10,480 nucleotides of DNA from JAKALQ01 sp963978265 (GTDB taxonomy: Bacteria; Actinomycetota; Actinomycetes; S36-B12; UBA5976). The notes under the pieces were generated by a model. It made no database searches. It saw only the letters and a list, made by a program, of their open reading frames with translations, and was not told the DNA's origin. Both the position numbers and the translations under genes were made by a program. Position 1 is the stretch's first letter, and the number at the start of each line of letters is the position of its first letter. Positions 6,124 to 10,480 of the stretch are shown here, in pieces. The stretch is from positions 1-10,480 of the forward strand of contig CAXBQV010000058.1 of the NCBI GenBank assembly GCA_963978265.1, read 5' to 3'.

Positions 6124-7044
6124 ATGACCGATACGACCCCCACCGTCGGCACCGCCCGCGTGAAGCGCGGCATGGCCGAAATGCTCAAGGGCGGCGTGAT
6201 CATGGACGTCGTCACCCCGGATCAGGCGAAGATCGCCGAAGACGCCGGTGCCGTCGCCGTCATGGCTCTTGAACGCGTGCCCGCTGACATCCGCGCACAG
6301 GGTGGCGTCGCCCGCATGTCCGATCCGGACATGATCGACGGCATCGTGAAGGCCGTGTCCATCCCGGTGATGGCGAAGGCGCGCATCGGTCATTTCGTGG
6401 AAGCGCAACTGCTCGAGGCGCTTGGTGTCGATTACATCGATGAATCCGAGGTGCTCTCGCCCGCGGACTACGCCAACCACATCGACAAGTGGGCGTTCAC
6501 CGTCCCGTTCGTGTGCGGTGCAACGAATCTCGGTGAGGCGCTGCGCCGTATCAACGAGGGTGCCGCGATGATCCGTTCGAAGGGTGAAGCCGGAACCGGC
6601 GATGTCTCGAACGCCGTCACCCACATGCGCACCATCTCTGCAGAGATCCGACGCTTGTCGTCGCTCCGTGAGGACGAGCTCTATGTCGCGGCAAAGGACC
6701 TGCAGGCGCCGTACGAACTCGTGAAGGAAGTTGCCGCCGCCGGCAAGCTGCCGGTCGTGCTCTTCACGGCTGGTGGCATCGCCACCCCGGCCGACGCGGC
6801 GATGATGATGCAGCTCGGAGCCGAGGGCGTATTCGTCGGCTCGGGCATCTTCAACATCCGCCCCGGCGAACCGGCGAAGCCGAAGGATGCAGCAGCGCGT
6901 GCGGCTGCAATCGTGAAGGCGACCACCTTCTACAACGACGCAGATGTTGTCGCGAAGGTTTCGCGCGGACTTGGTCAAGCGATGGTCGGTATCAATGTGT
7001 CCGACATCCCGGTTCCGCACCGTCTCGCAGAGCGTGGTTGGTGA
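6124..7044 (+). CDS. pdxS: Pyridoxal 5'-phosphate synthase, synthase subunit PdxS
   Basis: A 306-residue (beta/alpha)8 barrel that forms vitamin B6 (pyridoxal 5'-phosphate) from ribose 5-phosphate, glyceraldehyde 3-phosphate and ammonia in the DXP-independent pathway. It normally assembles as a dodecamer carrying PdxT subunits. Key residues are in place: D28 in GGVIMDVVTPDQAKIAE, K85 in VMAKARIGHFVEAQ (the lysine that binds the sugar) and K153 in IRSKGEAGTGD (the second lysine that carries the intermediate). The C-terminal part has the phosphate-binding FTAGGIATPADAAMM and GVFVGSGIF. Length is normal (about 290-310). The start is supported by AGGAGG six bases upstream. The TGA overlaps the GTG of pdxT, so the two subunits are co-translated. 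Confidence 0.98.
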   Translation: MTDTTPTVGTARVKRGMAEMLKGGVIMDVVTPDQAKIAEDAGAVAVMALERVPADIRAQGGVARMSDPDMIDGIVKAVSIPVMAKARIGHFVEAQLLEALGVDYIDESEVLSPADYANHIDKWAFTVPFVCGATNLGEALRRINEGAAMIRSKGEAGTGDVSNAVTHMRTISAEIRRLSSLREDELYVAAKDLQAPYELVKEVAAAGKLPVVLFTAGGIATPADAAMMMQLGAEGVFVGSGIFNIRPGEPAKPKDAAARAAAIVKATTFYNDADVVAKVSRGLGQAMVGINVSDIPVPHRLAERGW

Positions 7045-7646
7045 CGAAGCTCCAAATCGGCGTCCTCGCCCTGCAGGGCGATGTCCGCGAGCATCGTCAC
7101 GCCCTTGAATCCGTCGGCGTCGACGTCATTGAAGTGAAGACACGCGAACAGTTGGCGTTGGTGCACGGCCTGGTCATTCCCGGCGGCGAGTCGACGACCA
7201 TGTCGAAACTGTGCGTTGCGTTCGAACTCCTCGAACCCCTTCGGGATGCAGTGCGCGGTGGATTGCCCGCCTACGGTTCATGTGCGGGCATGATCATGCT
7301 GGCCGACCGAATCGTCGACGGCCGTTCCGATCAGGAAACCATCGGCGGGCTCGACGTCGTCGTTCGCCGCAATGCCTTCGGCCGGCAAGTGGATTCCTTC
7401 GAGGCGGATCTTCACGCTCCGAAGATCGTTGGCGAGGACACGATGCGGGCGGTCTTCATCCGAGCCCCGTGGGTGGAGTCCGTCGGTCCTTCCGTCGAGG
7501 TGCTCGCTCGCGTTGAGGCCGGTCCACAAGCAGGTACGATTGTGGCCGTCCAGCAGGGTGCCGTCATGGCCACGAGTTTCCATCCGGAAATCACTGCAGA
7601 TCATCGGGTCCACGAGTACTTCGTGAACCTTGTGCGTGCGAGCTAA
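7041..7646 (+). CDS. pdxT: Pyridoxal 5'-phosphate synthase, glutaminase subunit PdxT
   Basis: A class I glutamine amidotransferase of about 201 residues that hydrolyses glutamine and passes ammonia to PdxS. The N-terminus has IGVLALQGDVREH, followed by the substrate-binding LVIPGGESTTM, the nucleophile in AYGSCAGMIML (C81), and the partner histidine and glutamate in SFHPEIT (H181, E183). I chose GTG at 7041 because it forms a four-base GTGA overlap with the pdxS stop, common for coupled genes. A TTG one codon earlier (7038) is the alternative and would add only one residue. Length and order directly after pdxS are standard. No frameshift or missing residue is visible. Confidence 0.97.
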   Translation: MTKLQIGVLALQGDVREHRHALESVGVDVIEVKTREQLALVHGLVIPGGESTTMSKLCVAFELLEPLRDAVRGGLPAYGSCAGMIMLADRIVDGRSDQETIGGLDVVVRRNAFGRQVDSFEADLHAPKIVGEDTMRAVFIRAPWVESVGPSVEVLARVEAGPQAGTIVAVQQGAVMATSFHPEITADHRVHEYFVNLVRAS

Positions 7647-7651
7647 GGAGG
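7645..7651 (+). promoter_or_regulatory. Shine-Dalgarno sequence of yebC overlapping the pdxT stop
   Basis: AAGGAGG begins within the TAA of pdxT (7644-7646) and stands four bases before the GTG at 7656. It supports that GTG as the yebC start. Confidence 0.75.
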
Positions 7652-7655
7652 CGTC

Positions 7656-8408
7656 GTGTCAGGCCATTCCAAATGGGCGACGACGAAGCATAAGAAGGCA
7701 GCGATCGACGCCAAGCGCGGCAAGCTGTTCGCGAAACTCTGCAAGAACATCGAAGTAGCCGCGCGCACCGGTGGCGCAGATCCCGCCGGAAACCCCACGC
7801 TCTACGACGCCATCCAGAAGGCCCGCAAGGCCTCGGTCCCCGGCGACAACATCGACCGCGCACTCAAGCGTGGTGCCGGTTCCGAAGCAGGCGGCGCCGA
7901 CTGGCAGACGATCATGTACGAGGCATACGGTCCAAACGGCGTTGCGGTGCTCATCGAATGCCTCACCGACAATCGCAATCGAGCAGCGTCGGAAGTCCGT
8001 GTGGCCGTCACCCGAAACGGTGGCAACGTCGCCGACCCCGGATCGGTGTCGTACATGTTCAACCGCAAGGGCGTCATCATCATGCCCAAGGCCGGCGCAT
8101 CCGAGGACGACGTGCTCATGGCAGTCCTCGATGCAGGCGCGGAGGAGGTCAACGACCTCGGCGACCAGTTCGAGATCGTCTGCGAAGCGAGCGATCTCGT
8201 TGCAGTGCGAACCGCGTTGCAGGCGGCCGGTTTCGACTACGACTCCGCCGACAGCTCGTTCGTCGCGAGCGTGCAAGTGCCGCTCGAGGCAGAGGGTGCG
8301 CGTGCAGTTTCACGCCTTATCGACGCACTCGAGGATGTCGATGATGTCCAGAACGTCTACGACAATTCCGATGTGTCAGACGAAGTGATGGCGGAACTCG
8401 ACGCCTAG
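7656..8408 (+). CDS. yebC: YebC/PmpR family translation/regulatory factor (TACO1 homologue)
   Basis: A 250-residue cytoplasmic protein, the usual length for YebC. The N-terminal signature MSGHSKWATTKHKKAAIDAK is unmistakable, followed by RGKLFAKLCKNIEVAAR, a PGDNIDRALKRG segment and YEAYGPNGVAVLIECLTDNR. The acidic C-terminal domain ends in a LEDVDDVQNVYDN block. Members have been described as DNA-binding regulators (PmpR) and, more recently, as ribosome-associated factors that help translation of difficult proline-rich stretches; which applies here cannot be read from sequence. It starts at GTG with a strong ribosome site. In many bacteria it lies just upstream of ruvC, as here. Nine bases separate it from ruvC. 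Confidence 0.97.
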   Translation: MSGHSKWATTKHKKAAIDAKRGKLFAKLCKNIEVAARTGGADPAGNPTLYDAIQKARKASVPGDNIDRALKRGAGSEAGGADWQTIMYEAYGPNGVAVLIECLTDNRNRAASEVRVAVTRNGGNVADPGSVSYMFNRKGVIIMPKAGASEDDVLMAVLDAGAEEVNDLGDQFEIVCEASDLVAVRTALQAAGFDYDSADSSFVASVQVPLEAEGARAVSRLIDALEDVDDVQNVYDNSDVSDEVMAELDA

Positions 8409-8417
8409 TCTTGGCGC

Positions 8418-8936
8418 ATGCCATCCGTCGTCCTCGGAGTCGATCCGGGCCTGACCCGTTGTGGGTTCGGGGTCGTACGTGTCGATGGCAATGCCCTCAC
8501 GTATGTCACTGCTGGTGTGATCCGCACCCCCGCCGACGACCCGATCGAAGCCAGGCTGCTTGCGGTGTGGAACGGACTCGCCGCACTGGTCGAAGAACAT
8601 CAGCCGACGGCGATGTCGGTCGAGCGCGTCTATGCACAGGCGAACGTTCGAACAGTGATGGGTACGGCGCAGGTGTCAGGGCTTGCCCTGACCCTGGCGG
8701 CAGCCCGCGAAATCCCGGTCGCCACCTACACGCCAACCGAGATGAAGGCCGCCGTCACCGGACACGGGCGCGCCGAGAAGGCGCAAGTCATCGCGATGGT
8801 GCAGCGGCTGCTGAAACTGAAGGAACCCGTGAAACCCGCCGACGCGAGCGATGCACTCGGACTGGCCATCTGCCATTGTTGGCGCGGCACCGCACAGGCG
8901 CGGATTGCCAAGGCCGTGACCGGAGGTCGCCGATGA
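8418..8936 (+). CDS. ruvC: Crossover-junction endodeoxyribonuclease RuvC
   Basis: A 172-residue Holliday-junction resolvase that acts as a dimer with RuvAB. The four acidic catalytic residues are visible: D9 in VLGVDPGLTRCGFG, E69 in MSVERVYAQ, and D142 and D145 in ADASDALGLAICH. The helix with TGHGRAEKAQV is also conserved. RuvC has an RNase H-like fold and cuts symmetrically across the junction using metal ions. The ATG at 8418 has no obvious Shine-Dalgarno sequence in the nine-base gap after yebC, so it may depend on read-through of ribosomes. An open frame starting at 8411 belongs to a different frame (that of ruvA) and is not coding here. The stop overlaps ruvA in an ATGA. Confidence 0.97.
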   Translation: MPSVVLGVDPGLTRCGFGVVRVDGNALTYVTAGVIRTPADDPIEARLLAVWNGLAALVEEHQPTAMSVERVYAQANVRTVMGTAQVSGLALTLAAAREIPVATYTPTEMKAAVTGHGRAEKAQVIAMVQRLLKLKEPVKPADASDALGLAICHCWRGTAQARIAKAVTGGRR

Positions 8937-9226
8937 TCGCCCAGGTACGCGGCACCGTGCTGCAACGCACCGCGGCCGGCATCGTCATCGATCTGCACGG
9001 TCTCGGGCTGCAATTGGCATGCACCCCGCGTGCCCTCGCCGCGGCGACCGTCGGCACGGCGGTCACCCTGCAGACATCGTTGGTGGTGCGCGAAGACCAC
9101 TGGCAGTTGTTCGGCTTCAACGATGCAGCGGAGCGCGATGCATTCGAACTCCTGCAGTCGGTCACGGGCATCGGACCGCGCATTGCGCTGGCGGCGGTTT
9201 CCACGCTCGAGCCGGAACGCATCGCC
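8933..9226 (+). CDS. ruvA: Holliday-junction DNA helicase subunit RuvA, N-terminal half only
   Basis: RuvA is the tetrameric junction-binding protein that seats RuvB motors. The readable part is about 98 residues of the usual 190-200. It includes the OB-fold N-terminus MIAQVRGTVLQRTAAGIVID, the HLGLGL-like strand, REDHWQLFGFNDAAERD, and the first helix-hairpin-helix LLQSVTGIGPRIALAAVSTL. After EPERIAQAI the expected second hairpin (VPGIGxKTAERI) and the RuvB-binding domain III do not appear. Instead the same frame continues into RsmH. The ATG at 8933 overlaps the ruvC stop (ATGA) and has GGAGG at about 8922-8926. The break lies somewhere between 9218 and 9241; the end given is a best estimate. 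The missing C-terminus is more likely an assembly break than a biological truncation. Confidence 0.88.
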
Positions 9227-9241
9227 CAGGCCATTGTTGCC
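9218..9241. other. In-frame junction between actinobacterial ruvA and betaproteobacterial rsmH
   Basis: The codons here read RIAQAIVA. RuvA proteins often have an L-x-P-x-x-(I/L)-x-x-A-I segment at this point. Beta- and gammaproteobacterial RsmH has a RIAxAIVxxR segment before its ATRTFQA block. The shared wording lets one frame pass from one protein to the other without a stop. Upstream codons are GC-ending, while downstream ones include many TTT, TTG and AAA. A short shared sequence in a metagenome assembly would produce exactly this. Confidence 0.7.
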
Positions 9242-9673
9242 CGACGCGAGGCTGGTCAGCTGCCGGATTCCACACTGGCTATGGCCGCACTGGTCGCGGA
9301 GGTGGTCAAAACCCGTGAACCGGGTCAGCACCCTGCCACCCGCACTTTTCAGGCGTTTCGAATTTTCATCAACCACGAACTCGACGAATTGCAGCAAGCC
9401 CTGCAAGCCAGCTTGTCGGTGCTGGAGACGGGAGGGCGTCTGGTGGTGATCAGTTTTCATTCGCTTGAGGACCGAATGGTCAAGCAATTCATGACCAGGC
9501 ACGCTCGGCAGACCTATGACCGAAGAACCCCGTTTGCACCCACCGTGGCTTTGCCATTGCGCACGTTGGGCAAGGTCAAACCATCGGCAGACGAGGTTCG
9601 TCACAACCCGCGCAGTCGCAGCGCCATCATGCGCGTGGCTGAGCGCTTGGCGCATGCACAGGAGGTGGCATGA
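9227..9673 (+). CDS. rsmH: 16S rRNA (cytosine-1402-N4)-methyltransferase RsmH, C-terminal half only
   Basis: RsmH (MraW) methylates C1402 of 16S rRNA with S-adenosylmethionine. About 149 of the usual 310 or so residues are present. Recognisable blocks are VKTREPGQHPATRTFQAFRI, INHELDELQQALQASLSVL, GGRLVVISFHSLEDRMVKQF and the closing RHNPRSRSAIMRVAERL. These belong to the second half of the protein. The N-terminal SAM-binding motifs are missing, so this piece alone would be inactive. Wording such as VKTREPGQ and FINHELDELQQAL is closest, from memory, to Burkholderiales RsmH. The 5' limit is uncertain by about 20 bases because RuvA leads into it in frame. The stop overlaps ftsL (ATGA), as is usual in the dcw cluster. 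Confidence 0.9.
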   Translation, partial: QAIVARREAGQLPDSTLAMAALVAEVVKTREPGQHPATRTFQAFRIFINHELDELQQALQASLSVLETGGRLVVISFHSLEDRMVKQFMTRHARQTYDRRTPFAPTVALPLRTLGKVKPSADEVRHNPRSRSAIMRVAERLAHAQEVA

Positions 9674-10044
9674 CCCGCGTGAACGTGTTGTTGCTGGTGT
9701 GTGTGATGGGCAGCGCCATTTACCTGGTGCGCACGCAATACGAGTCGCGCCGTCTTTACACCGACCTGGATCGAGCCAAAGCGCAGTCACAGCGTTTGGA
9801 AAACGAAATCGATCGCCTTGAAATCGAACGCGGGGCTCAAGCCACACCGCTGCGGGTGGAAAAACTGGCCCATGAACAACTCAACATGCGCACGATTTCA
9901 CCGGCCATTACCCAATACGTCTTAAACCCAGTCGAGCTCCAAGACGTGAAAGTTCAAGAAGCGAAATTGGATGTTCATGCGCATGAGGCGCAAAAAATTC
10001 AAATCGCACCAAACTCAAATAGCACGGGGTCCAATACGCCATGA
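9670..10044 (+). CDS. ftsL: Cell-division protein FtsL
   Basis: A 124-residue bitopic inner-membrane protein of the divisome; with FtsB and FtsQ it controls activation of the FtsW-FtsI septal peptidoglycan synthase. Residues about 4-21 (VNVLLLVCVMGSAIYLV) form the membrane helix, preceded by a very short cytoplasmic end. The following YESRRLYTDLDRAKAQSQRL and ENEIDRLEIER form a periplasmic coiled coil. A segment ending in EQLNMRTISP matches the usual C-terminal region. The Y-E-S-R-R-L start of the coil is characteristic of betaproteobacterial FtsL. The tail, rich in N, S and Q, is longer than in many homologues. AGGAGG at 9660-9665 precedes the ATG. It overlaps rsmH and ftsI by four bases each. 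Confidence 0.92.
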   Translation: MTRVNVLLLVCVMGSAIYLVRTQYESRRLYTDLDRAKAQSQRLENEIDRLEIERGAQATPLRVEKLAHEQLNMRTISPAITQYVLNPVELQDVKVQEAKLDVHAHEAQKIQIAPNSNSTGSNTP

Positions 10045-10480
10045 GCAGTCGCAGCGTTCAGTATTCCACCAACCCCTTGCTCGCCAGCAAGACGCCGATT
10101 TGGCGTAGTCAATTCATTGTGGCGGTCATTGCGGCGGGCTTTTTGGGCTTGGTGGCACGTGCTGCATATGTGCAAGTGATTGACAACGCTTTTTTCAAAC
10201 GCCAAGGCGCAGTGCGTTTTGTACGTACCTTGGAGTTGCCGGCCAATCGCGGTCGCATTTTGGACCGCAATGGTCACATCCTGGCGTCCAGCGTGCCGGT
10301 GCCGAGCATCTGGGCCAGCCCCGAAGACATGGATCCTGCTGAGCCCAAATTGGGCGAATTAGCCAAGATCCTCAAAATGAATTTGAGCGATTTGGAGCAA
10401 CGCTTGTCCGATCGCGAAAAGAATTTTGTCTGGCTCAAGCGGCTGGCTGGCAAAGAGATGGCCGATCAGGTCAAGGAATT
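10041..10480 (+). CDS. ftsI: Septal peptidoglycan transpeptidase FtsI (PBP3), N-terminal part
   Basis: The gene runs off the right edge; about 146 residues are readable. A cytoplasmic N-terminus (MSSRSVQYSTNPLLASKTPI) is followed by one membrane helix (about residues 24-43, SQFIVAVIAAGFLGLVARAA). The start of the class B PBP pedestal domain follows, with the conserved ANRGRILDRNGHILA segment after a hydrophilic linker. The catalytic SxxK, SxN and KTG motifs would lie beyond the window. FtsI cross-links peptidoglycan at the division septum together with FtsW. The ATG lies in an ATGA overlap with ftsL, and the order rsmH-ftsL-ftsI is that of the proteobacterial dcw cluster. Codons such as TTT, TTG and AAA are clearly more frequent than in the genes before 9200. 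Confidence 0.93.
   Translation, partial: MSSRSVQYSTNPLLASKTPIWRSQFIVAVIAAGFLGLVARAAYVQVIDNAFFKRQGAVRFVRTLELPANRGRILDRNGHILASSVPVPSIWASPEDMDPAEPKLGELAKILKMNLSDLEQRLSDREKNFVWLKRLAGKEMADQVKE

Noticed and set aside
8411..9673. A single 420-residue RuvA-RsmH protein as a functional fusion
   Set aside because: Its first 174 codons are out of frame with the certain ruvC gene, and the rest joins half of RuvA to half of RsmH with loss of the essential parts of both. Treated as two partial genes.
8726..9847. Minus-strand open frame of 373 residues
   Set aside because: It lies opposite ruvC, ruvA, rsmH and ftsL, all recognised by motif, and its peptide shows no family motif. It is an antisense shadow of GC-rich genes.
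1..10480. CRISPR arrays, transfer or ribosomal RNA genes, insertion sequences, defence systems
   Set aside because: No regularly spaced repeats, no cloverleaf or rRNA-like stretch, and no transposase or defence motif was seen on either strand. The window is almost completely occupied by housekeeping genes and the fragments described.

Overview
The window looks like a contig from a high-GC actinobacterium, possibly of the Acidimicrobiia type, with foreign or misjoined sequence at both ends. The evidence for the core is gene content and order. From about 795 to about 9226 every gene is on the + strand, in the order thrS, HIT protein, pgsA, patA-like acyltransferase, pimA, membrane protein, pdxS, pdxT, yebC, ruvC, ruvA. 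This matches the mycobacterial Rv2614c to Rv2593c neighbourhood, from which some genes are absent. The class-level assignment is an inference from gene style, not from a search.

Left end (1 to about 795): short pieces of unrelated minus-strand coding sequence. From the edge inwards they are the C-terminus of a DUF1588/DUF1585-type (planctomycete-cytochrome/PSD family) protein, a fragment resembling the C-terminal part of a NUDIX domain, and a further piece in the same frame that I cannot place (weakly receiver-domain-like). They abut a threonyl-tRNA synthetase that lacks its first 130-150 residues and runs the opposite way. No intact gene is present here.

Core (795 to 6073): thrS (5' truncated), an Ap4A phosphorylase-like HIT protein, a phosphatidylinositol-phosphate synthase-type CDP-alcohol phosphotransferase, a PIM acyltransferase-like protein, a PimA-like mannosyltransferase and a one-helix LemA-like protein overlap each other by 1 to 8 bases. 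They look like one translationally coupled operon. The three central genes would make phosphatidylinositol phosphate, mannosylate the derived lipid and acylate the product at the inner face of the membrane.

Core (6074 to 9226): a 50-base gap holds a possible -10 box and a strong Shine-Dalgarno sequence. It is followed by pdxS-pdxT (pyridoxal 5'-phosphate synthase), yebC (translation/regulatory factor) and ruvC-ruvA (Holliday-junction processing). RuvA breaks off after about 96-103 residues.

Right end (about 9227 to 10480): the reading frame of ruvA continues without interruption into the C-terminal half of RsmH, followed by ftsL and the start of ftsI, the classic division and cell-wall (dcw) order. 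Protein sequence and codon use here are betaproteobacterial (Burkholderiales-like), with more TTT, TTG, AAA and CAA codons than the core. The switch falls inside a stretch where RuvA and RsmH could both read RIAQAIV, so an assembly join at a short shared sequence is the most economical explanation. I see no RNA gene, CRISPR array, insertion sequence or convincing terminator, and no new biological system that I would defend. The most noteworthy feature is the mosaic structure itself.
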